Assembly (NCBI GenBank): GCA_903820085.1
Contig: CAIJGA010000034.1
Location: 1-64,000 of the forward strand
Reading direction: 5' to 3'
DNA: 64,000 nt
From: an uncultured Chlorobiaceae bacterium
Lineage (GTDB): Bacteria; Bacteroidota; Chlorobiia; Chlorobiales; Chlorobiaceae
The notes under the pieces were generated by a model. It did no database searches and was not told the origin of the DNA. It worked only from the letters and a program-made list of their open reading frames with translations. Position numbers and translations under genes: made by a program. Shown here piece after piece: positions 10,818-20,267 of the stretch; the stretch's first letter is position 1, and every line of letters starts with the position of its first letter.

Positions 10818-11762
10818 TTACTTTGTTAATTCGTTGTCAAAAATTTTTTCCCTACTCATAACAGCATCCCGCTTCCTGAGATTATCCTTGCTCTCTTCAA
10901 AGAACTTGCCGTTTATTTTGCCGGATGCTGACGAGGCAAAAAGTTTGAAGCCCATGAGGCTGGTCATCGACTGAACGGCGCAATTGATTTTTCCGATAAA
11001 CAGGTCAAGATCCGTAACACCGTGGCTTTCATCGGCTGCGGCCTGTTCCATAAACTCGATAAACTGCTCATAACGGAGTTCTCCTATCCTTGACGACCAG
11101 GAGAGGTCGGAAATACGGAAAGCACAGAGTGACTCGTCAATAACAAACAGATCGCCGTGCTTGAGCATCTGTATCCAGAAATCGAGATCAATGGTATAGG
11201 GCACCACGGCGCTATAGCCGCTGATTTTGGCAATCAGCTCAGCCGGGTAAAGGCCACAGACCGGTTCGCCAATGATGTTGGTGCCCATACGGACCATTTT
11301 CCTGATCACATCAGCCGGCTCCTTGCGACCTCCGTCAACAAAATTCACCTTTTTGATCAGTGTCTTGCCTGCAGGATCAATAATGGTCCTCTGACTGCTG
11401 ACCAGGCTTACTCCGGCATTGACCGGATCGTCAAAAACGGCCACCTGCTTTTCAAGACATTCAGGAAAAAGAATATCGTCACCGCAGACCAGCTTGACAT
11501 ACTTGCCTCTGACCTTGCTGATTGCCCTGTTCCAGTTCCCCTCCGGCCCGAGGTTTTCGGGGTTTCTGAAGAGCTTGATGCGCGAATCGGTCAGTGAAGC
11601 GGCAATGTCATAGGAGCCATCGGTCGAATGATCGTCATAAATCAAGAGCTCAAAATCAGTAAAGGTCTGCGAAAGCACCGAATTTATCGTCTCGGCGATA
11701 AAACGGGCATTATTGTACATCGGTATCGTCACCGTCACATACGGTCGATTCAAAAAAACCAT
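10818..11762 (-). CDS. family 2 glycosyltransferase
   Basis: A 314-residue GT-A type glycosyltransferase. The N-terminal [21 protein letters not shown] strand-helix, YDDHSTDGS (nucleotide-binding Asp) and [12 protein letters not shown] (DXD-like metal motif) are all present. The remaining half is variable, as in most GT2 enzymes, so donor and acceptor cannot be named. It is probably involved in surface polysaccharide synthesis. It lies 6 bp upstream of the DUF3127 gene, so the two may be co-transcribed. Confidence 0.88.
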   Translation of the reverse strand: MVFLNRPYVTVTIPMYNNARFIAETINSVLSQTFTDFELLIYDDHSTDGSYDIAASLTDSRIKLFRNPENLGPEGNWNRAISKVRGKYVKLVCGDDILFPECLEKQVAVFDDPVNAGVSLVSSQRTIIDPAGKTLIKKVNFVDGGRKEPADVIRKMVRMGTNIIGEPVCGLYPAELIAKISGYSAVVPYTIDLDFWIQMLKHGDLFVIDESLCAFRISDLSWSSRIGELRYEQFIEFMEQAAADESHGVTDLDLFIGKINCAVQSMTSLMGFKLFASSASGKINGKFFEESKDNLRKRDAVMSREKIFDNELTK

Positions 11763-11784
11763 AACATTATCCTCCGCTAAGAGA

Positions 11785-13056
11785 TTATTTCATTTCCCGC
11801 CGAAGATTGACAGATAAATAAGAGACTGCGCATCCATACACCATGCCGGCAACACCAAGCAAAGGAGCGTTTTCGAGAAAAAAGGCAAGCAGGATTGCCG
11901 TTGCCGAAAGCAGAAGCAGGGTAAGCTGCCGGAATGCTTTTTTCATGGCAGGCCCGCCAAGCAGAGCCGAAAGCGCAAGCTCACTGCGGAGTGTTTCAAG
12001 GGAGTTGGAACGGATTATCGCGGGTATAACGATATAGATCATACCGATGAACGAAAAAGTTATCCAGCCGAGCAGTGCTGCATGGGTATGGGAGTGATAA
12101 ATCCACATCCGGTCGACAGGCAGGGGGGGGATAGTGCCAAAATGAATACCCTTTAGAAAGTAGATATTCATGATGCCGTAAGCACTGGTAGCAAAAAGAA
12201 GGGCAAGTCCGCTCAACAGAAAAGCCAGTGCCGGATGGGGAAAGCTTTTATGGAAAAAATGGTAGAGATAGACGGCGAAACTGCCGAGCAGGGCCATCAC
12301 GCCGAAGAGCAGGAAATGGCTGATCAGCATCATCCCGAGATAGTTTTCAGCAAGAATAACCAGCAGAAAAAGCAGAACTCCGCCGACAAAAATATAAAAC
12401 CAGAGACTGAACAACCTCTTTACCAGCTCCCGCCTTGATGAACGGCTCCATGCGTAGGTATAGAGGAATCCCATCACACTGATACTGAGAGGAAAAGAGG
12501 AGCCAAGAAAGTAGGATGACTGGGTCACAAAAAACGGAATAATCCCCTGACGGGGAAATGCCTCTTTAAGACCGAGGGTAAAAAGCCCGAGATTGGCATT
12601 GAGCAGAAAAAGAACATCAAAAATATAGTAGCGTACCGACACCTCTTTCCAGATTTTCGGAACCGAAAGCGTGGTAAAAATTTCCTTGATCGGTCCTGCA
12701 ACCACCACCATGAGCAGAAGTCCAGTCGCGGCCTTCAGTAACGGCCACTCCATGGCAACGGCCAGCGTAATCATGCCGAGAGCGAGCAAAACAAGATAGA
12801 TATAACGCACCTGCCTGAACGGGTCGATCTTCAGTTCAGGATAGATTGCCGCAGTCAGGTAGCGGTTGAGAATAAGAATGGCAAGGTTCCCGAAGCCGAT
12901 AAAAAAGAGGTAGGGGTGAAGCTTCAACAGAAAGAGATTGCCCGTAACGGCTCCTGCCGCACCAAGAAAAGCGGCCAGAGCAATAACGAAAACGGAAACA
13001 GAGAGAAAAAGCCGTGCAACACTGCTCAACTCTCCATCAAAACGGAGCAGTTTCAT
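11785..13056 (-). CDS. polytopic membrane protein, heme-copper-oxidase subunit I-like
   Basis: A 423-residue protein with about twelve hydrophobic helices. The segment [21 protein letters not shown] near residue 315-335 resembles the HxHxxLxGW region of cbb3 oxidase or NO reductase large subunits. It is too short for a full catalytic subunit, and I cannot identify the complete set of heme and copper ligands. It starts within the stop codon of the DoxX-like gene (ATGA overlap), so the two are an operon. An electron-transfer or gas-binding role is inference only. Confidence 0.65.
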   Translation of the reverse strand: MKLLRFDGELSSVARLFLSVSVFVIALAAFLGAAGAVTGNLFLLKLHPYLFFIGFGNLAILILNRYLTAAIYPELKIDPFRQVRYIYLVLLALGMITLAVAMEWPLLKAATGLLLMVVVAGPIKEIFTTLSVPKIWKEVSVRYYIFDVLFLLNANLGLFTLGLKEAFPRQGIIPFFVTQSSYFLGSSFPLSISVMGFLYTYAWSRSSRRELVKRLFSLWFYIFVGGVLLFLLVILAENYLGMMLISHFLLFGVMALLGSFAVYLYHFFHKSFPHPALAFLLSGLALLFATSAYGIMNIYFLKGIHFGTIPPLPVDRMWIYHSHTHAALLGWITFSFIGMIYIVIPAIIRSNSLETLRSELALSALLGGPAMKKAFRQLTLLLLSATAILLAFFLENAPLLGVAGMVYGCAVSYLSVNLRREMK

Positions 13057-13454
13057 TCAGATGATTGTTTTAATTTTTTCAGTTCAAGCAAGGCGATCAG
13101 AGAAAGAGCAATCAGTGAAATATTCAGGGTCAGGGGGTTGAATGGCAAGGCAAACATCGCAGGTTCAAAGAGGGCAACAAAAAGAAGGAGCCCGACGAGC
13201 GCGGCCATATTAAGCCAAAAAACCCATTGCCTGACAGCGACAAGCAGGAAAAGTCCGAAAATAATTTCGGCTGCACCCATCCAGACAACAGCCTCACACG
13301 CCCACTGGTAGACCGGAATAAGATGACCGAGCAGGTCGGTTTCCCCTCTGCTCTGGCAGGCTATTTTTGGTACAGCACCCTGATAAATCCATGAGAAAGC
13401 GAGGGCCGCGCGACAAGTCAAAAGGACCGGAGTCTGGTTCAAAAAAAAACGCAT
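13053..13454 (-). CDS. DoxX-like small membrane protein
   Basis: A 133-residue protein with four hydrophobic helices and the DoxX-like opening (LTCRAALAFSWIYQGAVPK), then WMGAAEIIFGLFLL. Family members are often linked to respiratory or redox functions, but the activity is unknown. It overlaps the downstream heme-copper-like gene by 4 bp, which supports a joint function. Confidence 0.7.
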   Translation of the reverse strand: MRFFLNQTPVLLTCRAALAFSWIYQGAVPKIACQSRGETDLLGHLIPVYQWACEAVVWMGAAEIIFGLFLLVAVRQWVFWLNMAALVGLLLFVALFEPAMFALPFNPLTLNISLIALSLIALLELKKLKQSSE

Positions 13455-13498
13455 TGCTTATCAGTTGTTCAGGTAATTGCAAAAAAAAGTTCCTGTAC

Positions 13499-16400
13499 TC
13501 ACCGCTTCCCTTTCAGCACAACGGACTTCATGATCACCTGCTGGAACCACTCAATAAACTTCTTTGGCTGCCGGGTAAGCCAGCCAATAAACTTGCCCGG
13601 CTTGCTGTCGAACCAGACATAGACTACAGGAATAACCAGAAGCGTCAAAAACATGGAGCTGGCAAGTCCGCCAACCAGCGCGACAGCAAGGCCTGATTTC
13701 CATTCAGAACCCGAACTGCCAGAAAGCGCAATAGGCAGAAGGCCAAATATCAGGGTCAGGGTGGTCATGAGAATAGGACGAAGCCGCTCTTTTGCCGCCT
13801 CAATGATCGCTGCAGAACGTTCCATACCCTCAAGACGGAATTTGTTGATAAAATCCACCAGAAGTATTGCGTTTTTTCCCACCAGCCCGACAAGCATGAT
13901 GATACCCAGAATCGTGAAGATGCTGAGCGATTTGCCGGTTATGGCAAGGGAAAAAAGAGCTCCGATAATGGCCAGGGGGATCGAAAACATCACCACCATC
14001 GGCCAGATATAGGAATCATACAACGCTACCATTATAAGATAGACAAAGATAATGGCAACAAGAAAAGAGAGCATGAGGGTTGAATTCGATTCTTTCTGCC
14101 TTTTCAGATCCGAGTCATAGGCATAAGATACCGTTGCGGGCATGATGCCGCTTTTTTTCAGGTTTTCAATGACCCGCTCGATATCCTTGCCGACGCTGCC
14201 AACAGGACGGCCGACAACCTGAGCCTTGACCCAGACGGCATTATTGCGATCCTTGCGCTGCAACTGCGTATAGCCGCGATCCTGTTCAAAGCTGACAAAC
14301 TGTCCGAGACGAACCAGATCGCCCTGCGGCGTACGGAAGGTGATTTCGGCAAGTGTTGAGGTATTTTGACGGTAGGACTTGTCGAGCATGACCCTGATAT
14401 CGTATTCATCACTTCCGTCCCGGTATTTGCCGGCTTCATCTCCGGCATAGGCCGTACGGAGCGCCGCTCCTACATCAGCAATGGTGATGCCAAATGAAGC
14501 CATTTTTTCACGATCGACCACAATGCGCATCTCCGGACTGCCGATCTGTGACGTCAGCTTGACGTCCGCAGTTCCTTTAATGGTTTTTACACTGTCCCGC
14601 AGCGCTTCAGCCACCCGCGTTACCTGGCTTCTCAATGGGCCGCTCAGAATAACCGCAACCGGAGTCTCATTGGCCGTCCCGAAAATACCGATCGGGTTGA
14701 TGTTGGCCTTGAGACCCGCAATATCCTGCAAATTAAGACGGATTGCCTGCATGATGGCATCAGTCGATCGCGTCCGCTCCTCTTTTGGCGAAAGCTTGAC
14801 GTTTATTTCTGAAATATTGTCTGCGCTCTGATTTAAAAATCCTTCATTCGAAGAACCGACATTGACCATCACCTTTTTCACCTCCGCCATCGCAGTAAGA
14901 CGGCGTTCAACACTCCTCGTCAGCCGGTTGGTATCAGCAAGCGGCGTTCCGGGTTCAAGCTCCAGCTTGACGGCAAACTCTCCGCGGTCGGATACCGAAA
15001 TAAACTCTCCACCGATAAGGCCGAAAAAAAGCAGACTGAAAGAGGCCACAAGAAGAAGAATCGCACTGAAAAAAACCTTGGAAGGATTGAACAGACTCCA
15101 TTGAAGAATATCAAGATAACGCTGGCGAAAACGCTGGAAGTTGCCTTCAAAAGCAATGGCAAATTTTTCAGCCATGTTCTTGCCGGAAAAATTCTCAACC
15201 TTTGAAAAGCGTGATGCAAGCAGCGGCGTCAGGGTAAAGGAGACAAAAAGGCTGACCAGCGTTGAAATCACCATGACAACCGAAAACTCGCGCAGGATAT
15301 TGCCCACAATACCGCTGACCAGTGAAAGCGGCAGAAACACAACCACATCGACCAGGGTAATGGAGAGTGCGGTAAACCCGATCTCGTTTCGGCCTGCAAG
15401 GGCCGCCTGGCGAGGCTCTTCTCCACGCTCAAGATGGCGGTAGATATTTTCAAGCACCACAATGGAGTCATCCACCAGAACGCCCACCACCAGTGAAAGG
15501 GAGAGCAGGGTCATCAAATTGAGGGAAAATCCGAACAGATACATTCCGATAAAGGTGGTCACCAGCGATGTCGGGATCGAGACAAGCACAATCAGCGAGT
15601 TGCGCAGACTGTGCAGAAACAGGATCATCACCAGGGCAACAAGCAGTACGGCAAGCATCAGATCGTGCTGTACTGCCGTAACGGCCTCAATCGTAAAAGT
15701 CGATGAATCCTGTGCAATATCAAATGAGAGGTTCCTGTCATGGTAAAGCGCCGTAAGCTTCGAAAGCGCTGAGCGTGTAAGACGGCTCACGTCAACCGTG
15801 TTGGCATCACTTTGCTTCATCACCATAATGCCAACAGCACTCCGGCCATTCACCCTCGTCAGGGTTGTGATCTCCTTGAAACCATCCTCAACTTCGGCAA
15901 CATCCCGAAGCGCAACCGTACCGGAAGAGGACGAGCGGAGAATCAGCGCTTTCAGCTCTTCAAGATTGGTAAACTTCCCGGCAAGCCGCACCACAAACTG
16001 CCGGTCACGGTCATCAATTTTTCCGGTCGGAAAATCCAGATTGGCCTTGCCGACCTCCTTGAGTACATCGGGAATGGTCAGGCTGTAACTCTGAAGCCGC
16101 TCCAGATCAATATTGACCCTGATTTCCCGCTCACGTCCTCCAAGCAGATAAACCTGACCCACTCCGGCAACACTTGCAAGCTGGGGCTGGATGTTATCCT
16201 TGAGCATCTGGTAGAAGTCGGTATCCGGGAGCGATGAGGTTGCCCCGATACGCAGCACAGGAGCCTCATCAAGGGCAAATCGGGTAATGACGGGTGCTTT
16301 GGATTCCGTAGGAAAGCGGTCACGCACCTCGTTGATCTTGCGCTGTGCATCCTGCAGCGCCTTTTCAATATTGGCGGAATTCGAAAACTCGATAGCCACG

Positions 16401-16669
16401 ACCGACATTCCTTCGGTCGAAGTCGAGGTAATTGAAGCAATCTTTTCAATGGCCGAAACAGCTTCCTCAACCGGTTTGGTCAGTGATGTCTCAACCTCGG
16501 CCGGTGAAGCTCCGGGATAGCGGATCGAAACCGTCACAACAGGCGGGGTCATTTTCGGCAACAGCTCATACTGCAGCTGCTGGTAACTGAACAGTCCCAA
16601 AATACCAAGAACGGTAAAAAGAACGACAATGAGCGTTGGCCGTTTTATGGAGAGCTCAGTCAGCGTCAT
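13499..16669 (-). CDS. RND multidrug efflux transporter permease (AcrB/MexB-like)
   Basis: A 1056-residue inner-membrane transporter of the HAE1 type, the usual length. The opening LSIKRPTLIVVLFTVLGILG, the pore-domain segment YPGASPAEVETSLTKPVEEA and the proton-relay motif GVLVDDSIVVLENIYRHLE (adjacent Asp pair in TM4) are diagnostic. Twelve membrane helices in two repeats flank two large periplasmic loops. It starts 4 bp inside the adaptor gene, so the two are translationally coupled. No outer-membrane TolC is encoded beside it; that partner must come from elsewhere. The substrate range is unknown. Confidence 0.95.
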   Translation of the reverse strand: MTLTELSIKRPTLIVVLFTVLGILGLFSYQQLQYELLPKMTPPVVTVSIRYPGASPAEVETSLTKPVEEAVSAIEKIASITSTSTEGMSVVAIEFSNSANIEKALQDAQRKINEVRDRFPTESKAPVITRFALDEAPVLRIGATSSLPDTDFYQMLKDNIQPQLASVAGVGQVYLLGGREREIRVNIDLERLQSYSLTIPDVLKEVGKANLDFPTGKIDDRDRQFVVRLAGKFTNLEELKALILRSSSSGTVALRDVAEVEDGFKEITTLTRVNGRSAVGIMVMKQSDANTVDVSRLTRSALSKLTALYHDRNLSFDIAQDSSTFTIEAVTAVQHDLMLAVLLVALVMILFLHSLRNSLIVLVSIPTSLVTTFIGMYLFGFSLNLMTLLSLSLVVGVLVDDSIVVLENIYRHLERGEEPRQAALAGRNEIGFTALSITLVDVVVFLPLSLVSGIVGNILREFSVVMVISTLVSLFVSFTLTPLLASRFSKVENFSGKNMAEKFAIAFEGNFQRFRQRYLDILQWSLFNPSKVFFSAILLLVASFSLLFFGLIGGEFISVSDRGEFAVKLELEPGTPLADTNRLTRSVERRLTAMAEVKKVMVNVGSSNEGFLNQSADNISEINVKLSPKEERTRSTDAIMQAIRLNLQDIAGLKANINPIGIFGTANETPVAVILSGPLRSQVTRVAEALRDSVKTIKGTADVKLTSQIGSPEMRIVVDREKMASFGITIADVGAALRTAYAGDEAGKYRDGSDEYDIRVMLDKSYRQNTSTLAEITFRTPQGDLVRLGQFVSFEQDRGYTQLQRKDRNNAVWVKAQVVGRPVGSVGKDIERVIENLKKSGIMPATVSYAYDSDLKRQKESNSTLMLSFLVAIIFVYLIMVALYDSYIWPMVVMFSIPLAIIGALFSLAITGKSLSIFTILGIIMLVGLVGKNAILLVDFINKFRLEGMERSAAIIEAAKERLRPILMTTLTLIFGLLPIALSGSSGSEWKSGLAVALVGGLASSMFLTLLVIPVVYVWFDSKPGKFIGWLTRQPKKFIEWFQQVIMKSVVLKGKR

Positions 16670-17769
16670 GGTGCCGTTGGGTTCTTTTTCTGGTCGATGA
16701 TCACCACATCAACGCCATCATGAAGCTCGTTCTGCCCGCTCGTTACCACTTGCTCGCCTTCCGATAGTCCGCTGAGAACCTCAAGCTGCTTCTGCAACTC
16801 CATACCGGCAACAAACGGCTTCAAAAAAGCCTTGCCGTTCCGGACAACAAAGAGTTCAGGATTTCTGATCCCTGAAACCAGCGCAACGCGCGGAACAAGA
16901 ACTGCCTGACGATCCTCATTGCCCTTCAGGATTACCCTGGCAAACATGCCTGATCTGAACACGCTTTTTTCGGGGTTCTGCAGCACCACTTCCACCCTGA
17001 AGGTATGGTCACGGCCCGCCTTGTTGCTCACCGAGCTGACCTTGCCACTGAATGCCTCACCCGGATACAGATCGCTCGTAACCGTCAAAAGAGCACCCTC
17101 CGCAAACTTGACAATCTCTCGCTCCGGCACAAAAATAATGACCTTTACTTTCATCATATCAACCATCTGAGCAACCTTCTTTCCCTCCTGCACCAACTCA
17201 CCCTGCTCAACAAACCGGGAGGTAACAATGCCTGAAAAAGGAGCCTTCACTCTGGTGTCACTGTATTTGCGGTTGGCAGCTATAAACTCGGCCTCAGCCT
17301 CTTCAAGCTGCAACTGCACCGATTCATAGGCTGAAAGCGCAACAGCGCCTTCACGAAAGAGATTTTTGTAACGTTCCACGTCCCGTTTTGCCTGCCGGTA
17401 ATGTGCATCTGCCTTCCGTTTCCGGGCAGTGGCAAGCTCATCATCAACAACAAACAGGACATCACCTGCCTTTTTCGGGGATCCGGGTTCAGCCGAAACC
17501 TTGCGAACAAGCCCGGTAGATTCAGAAAAAATATCAGCCTCCCTGAAGGCCTCAACGGTACCGACCGTACTGAAGCTGTCACGGACCGCCGATTTCGATA
17601 CCAGGGCAACCGAAACAGGAATACGCTCAATAGCCCTGCCGGTCACTGCTTTTTGCGACGCATGATGCTGGAAGTACCAGACAAGTGCCAGTAAAAGAGA
17701 GATAAAGAGCAGCGCAACAACAATCTTGTGCTTTTTCGGCTTTCCGGCTATTGTTTCAGGGTTTTTCAT
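16666..17769 (-). CDS. RND efflux periplasmic adaptor (membrane fusion protein)
   Basis: A 367-residue adaptor with an N-terminal membrane anchor (about residues 15-33). The lipoyl half-motif VGTVEAFREADIFSESTGLV is followed by a helical hairpin, the second lipoyl half VKAPFSGIVTSRFVEQGELV and a beta-barrel domain. It links the inner-membrane pump encoded by the next gene to an outer-membrane channel. The 4-bp overlap with the pump gene fixes the pairing. Confidence 0.93.
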   Translation of the reverse strand: MKNPETIAGKPKKHKIVVALLFISLLLALVWYFQHHASQKAVTGRAIERIPVSVALVSKSAVRDSFSTVGTVEAFREADIFSESTGLVRKVSAEPGSPKKAGDVLFVVDDELATARKRKADAHYRQAKRDVERYKNLFREGAVALSAYESVQLQLEEAEAEFIAANRKYSDTRVKAPFSGIVTSRFVEQGELVQEGKKVAQMVDMMKVKVIIFVPEREIVKFAEGALLTVTSDLYPGEAFSGKVSSVSNKAGRDHTFRVEVVLQNPEKSVFRSGMFARVILKGNEDRQAVLVPRVALVSGIRNPELFVVRNGKAFLKPFVAGMELQKQLEVLSGLSEGEQVVTSGQNELHDGVDVVIIDQKKNPTAP

Positions 17770-17808
17770 TCAAAAAAAAATCATCGGATGATCAAGAGCA
17801 ACATGCAC

Positions 17809-17845
17809 GATAAAAAAAAGCGAACCGAAGCCCGCTTTTTTTATC
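17809..17845 (-). terminator. hairpin terminator after the phoU-like gene
   Basis: An AT-rich inverted repeat (GATAAAAAAAGCG against CGCTTTTTTTATC) surrounds a GCGGGC-TTCG-GTTCGC hairpin with a UUCG-type tetraloop. It lies 18 bp past the stop of the phoU-like gene on the minus strand and ends in a T run in that direction. The A/T symmetry would also let it act on the other strand. Confidence 0.75.
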
Positions 17846-17862
17846 ACAAAAAGGAGAACTGT

Positions 17863-18594
17863 TCAGCAGAAATGGCTGGCAATCGAACAGGAAATATCCG
17901 CCGAAGTCTTGACGTGTTCAATAATCGAAAGGATGCCGGTCAGATTGGTGATATTCTGGTCGTTCACTGATGCCTTAATTTTTGCAACCGCCTTGTCATA
18001 AAGATCCTGAATCTCCTTCATCATCACCAGGGTTTCGCTGGCATGTTTTGAATTGCTGCTGACATAGGCTTCAACCGACTTTTTGATCATTTCAGCCGTA
18101 ATATCACCCATCGGTTTCAAGCCATACTCATCCTTGTGAAGCTCCTGTACATTGGCAAACTCCACATAGCCGGTTTTGTCGGCAATATTGAGAGCCAACT
18201 GGGCCAGTTTTTCAAGTTCCCGAAGAATCATCCGGGCATGGTTCACTGCCTGAAGATCAGCTTCGCCAAGATTCTGGAACGACGCATAGCCGAGCGTAAG
18301 ATATTCAACCTCAAACTTCCCTTTGCGGATATAGGCTTCATCAAACTTGAAGGCCGAAGCTGCAAGCTCGACATTTTTCTTTGTTGATGCCCGGATACTG
18401 AGCATCAGATTGTTTTCAACGTTTGAAGAGAGTTTGGTCAGCTTTTGCTTGAGTGATTCAAGCTGCACATGAACCGTCCCCTGCGGTTTCAACGAAAGAT
18501 TGAACTTCGCAGGATCAATCTGGATGGTAAAAGCTTTCGGGGTTTCTGTTGTTTTTGGTGACTCGCCAAAAAATTTTCCTAACAGGTTAGCCAT
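17863..18594 (-). CDS. PhoU-like protein, divergent paralogue
   Basis: A 243-residue protein read from ATG 18594; a TTG three codons upstream (18603) is also possible. It is helical throughout. Its tail-end position in the pst cluster and the helical pattern (KLSSNVENNLMLSIRASTKKN, ILRELEKLAQLALNIADKTGYVEF) suggest a PhoU-like fold. It lacks the tight E/D-rich metal-cluster repeats of the neighbouring PhoU, so a metal-binding or phosphate-signalling role is uncertain. It is followed by a hairpin terminator, which marks the end of the pst operon. Confidence 0.6.
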   Translation of the reverse strand: MANLLGKFFGESPKTTETPKAFTIQIDPAKFNLSLKPQGTVHVQLESLKQKLTKLSSNVENNLMLSIRASTKKNVELAASAFKFDEAYIRKGKFEVEYLTLGYASFQNLGEADLQAVNHARMILRELEKLAQLALNIADKTGYVEFANVQELHKDEYGLKPMGDITAEMIKKSVEAYVSSNSKHASETLVMMKEIQDLYDKAVAKIKASVNDQNITNLTGILSIIEHVKTSADISCSIASHFC

Positions 18595-18717
18595 AGGGTT
18601 CAAACACCATGCTTATGTTTAAAAAATACAAGGTGACCTTAATTTAGCAGACCTGCAAGATTAAATGCAAGAAAAAAAACAAAAACCCTATCACTCTTTA
18701 AGTACAGCGGCTTCTTT

Positions 18718-19377
18718 TTAATAGAAACCGCCCCTGTGGCGGACAATTTCACCCGTAACCAGAAAAATGACCTCATTGGCAATACGGGAAGCATGGTCAG
18801 CCATGCGCTCAATATACCTCGATATGCTCAACGCAGCGATAAGGTGCTCAATATCAGCACCCTGCTCCTTCATCAATGCCGTCACTTTTTTAAAGACCAG
18901 GCGATGCATCACATCGACCTCTTCATCAAGAGCACACACATGAGCTGCCAGCATGCTGTCTTTAGAAACAAACGCCTCAATAGACTTTTCAACCATCTCG
19001 CTGGCAAGCATACCCATACTCTCGAATGCAAACAACTCAATCATCTCCGGACTGATATCCGGCATTCGCTCAATAATATGGACAGCCAAATCACCGATAC
19101 GCTCAAGGTCATCGTTGATCTTGATAATGGTGACAATGGTACGCAAATCACTTGCTACCGGCTGCTGGAGTGCAAGAAATGCCAGACAGCGCTCCTCAAG
19201 GTTCACCTCAGCCACATCAATTTCATCATCAACCATCCTGATCTTGCGCGCACCATCTTCATCCTGATTTTTCACTGCGTAAAGGGCTGCTAGCAGATTT
19301 CCTACAACTTTATCGGAAAGTTGGACAAGAACCTGTGAAAGTTCTTTTATGAGCTCATGGACTGGCCGTTCTGACAT
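18718..19377 (-). CDS. phoU: phosphate signalling protein PhoU
   Basis: A 219-residue PhoU of standard length with two three-helix repeats. Each repeat carries the family motif around DDEIDVAEVNLEERCLAFLALQQPVA, RIGDLAVHI, ALDEEVDVMHR and RMADHASRIANEVIFLVTG. PhoU connects the Pst transporter to the PhoR kinase and restrains the Pho response when phosphate is plentiful. It lies 18 bp after pstB in the same operon. A close paralogue is encoded at 40772-41458. Confidence 0.96.
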   Translation of the reverse strand: MSERPVHELIKELSQVLVQLSDKVVGNLLAALYAVKNQDEDGARKIRMVDDEIDVAEVNLEERCLAFLALQQPVASDLRTIVTIIKINDDLERIGDLAVHIIERMPDISPEMIELFAFESMGMLASEMVEKSIEAFVSKDSMLAAHVCALDEEVDVMHRLVFKKVTALMKEQGADIEHLIAALSISRYIERMADHASRIANEVIFLVTGEIVRHRGGFY

Positions 19378-19395
19378 AAGGGTACTGTAATTTCG

Positions 19396-20256
19396 TTAGC
19401 TGAATCTTCCGGTAATATAGTCTTCCGTCATCGGGTCTTTCGGATTGGTAAAGAGTTGTGCAGTTGAGGCATGTTCAACCAGTACACCTTCATAGAAAAA
19501 CATCGTGGAATCAGACACCCTTGATGCCTGCTGCATGTTATGCGTGACAATCATGATGGTATAGCTGCCGCGAAGCTCCTGGATAAGATCCTCGATTTTT
19601 GCTGTAGCTTTCGGATCAAGTGCCGAGGTCGGCTCATCAAGCAAGAGCACCTCCGGCTCAACAGCAAGCGTACGGGCAACACAAAGCCGCTGCTGCTGCC
19701 CGCCGCTCAGGCCGAGAGCATTTTTGTCGAGCCTGTCACAGACCTCATCCCATATTGCCGCCTTTCTCAGGCTGCGCTCGACAATTTCCATCAGTTTTTT
19801 CTTGTCATTCACGCCATGCAGACGTGGGCCATAGGCGATATTGTCAAAAATGGACTTGGGAAAAGGGTTTGGTTTCTGGAAAACCATACCCACCTTCTTG
19901 CGAAGCAGCACCTCGTCAGTGAACTTCCCGTAAACATCTTCGCCATCAAAAAGCAGTGCACCGGTGGTATGACAGCTGGGTATCAGGTCGTTCATCCGGT
20001 TTATGGCACGTAAAAAAGTACTCTTGCCGCATCCGCTGGGACCGATAATGGCGGTAACATATTTCGCAAGAATATCGGCACTGACCCGCTTTACCGCTTC
20101 AAACTCGCCGTAATAAATAGAAAATTCCTTGGCCGAGATATGAGTGGTATCCCCACCTGTTATTTTTTTTCGTGCCGGAGGCAGATAAATATCTCTTGTC
20201 GCCTTCTGGACCGGAGCACTTTCAGAAATATCTTTTGCATCAACTGTCATGAGCAT
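19396..20256 (-). CDS. pstB: phosphate ABC transporter ATP-binding protein PstB
   Basis: A 286-residue ATPase. Walker A is GPSGCGKST, the signature is [19 protein letters not shown], and Walker B is [12 protein letters not shown]. The typical PstB segments RAINRMNDL and [20 protein letters not shown] are present. A 35-residue N-terminal extension precedes the core and could start at either of two nearby ATGs (20256 or 20250). It energises phosphate import with PstA and PstC. Confidence 0.97.
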   Translation of the reverse strand: MLMTVDAKDISESAPVQKATRDIYLPPARKKITGGDTTHISAKEFSIYYGEFEAVKRVSADILAKYVTAIIGPSGCGKSTFLRAINRMNDLIPSCHTTGALLFDGEDVYGKFTDEVLLRKKVGMVFQKPNPFPKSIFDNIAYGPRLHGVNDKKKLMEIVERSLRKAAIWDEVCDRLDKNALGLSGGQQQRLCVARTLAVEPEVLLLDEPTSALDPKATAKIEDLIQELRGSYTIMIVTHNMQQASRVSDSTMFFYEGVLVEHASTAQLFTNPKDPMTEDYITGRFS

Positions 20257-20267
20257 TGATTTTTATT

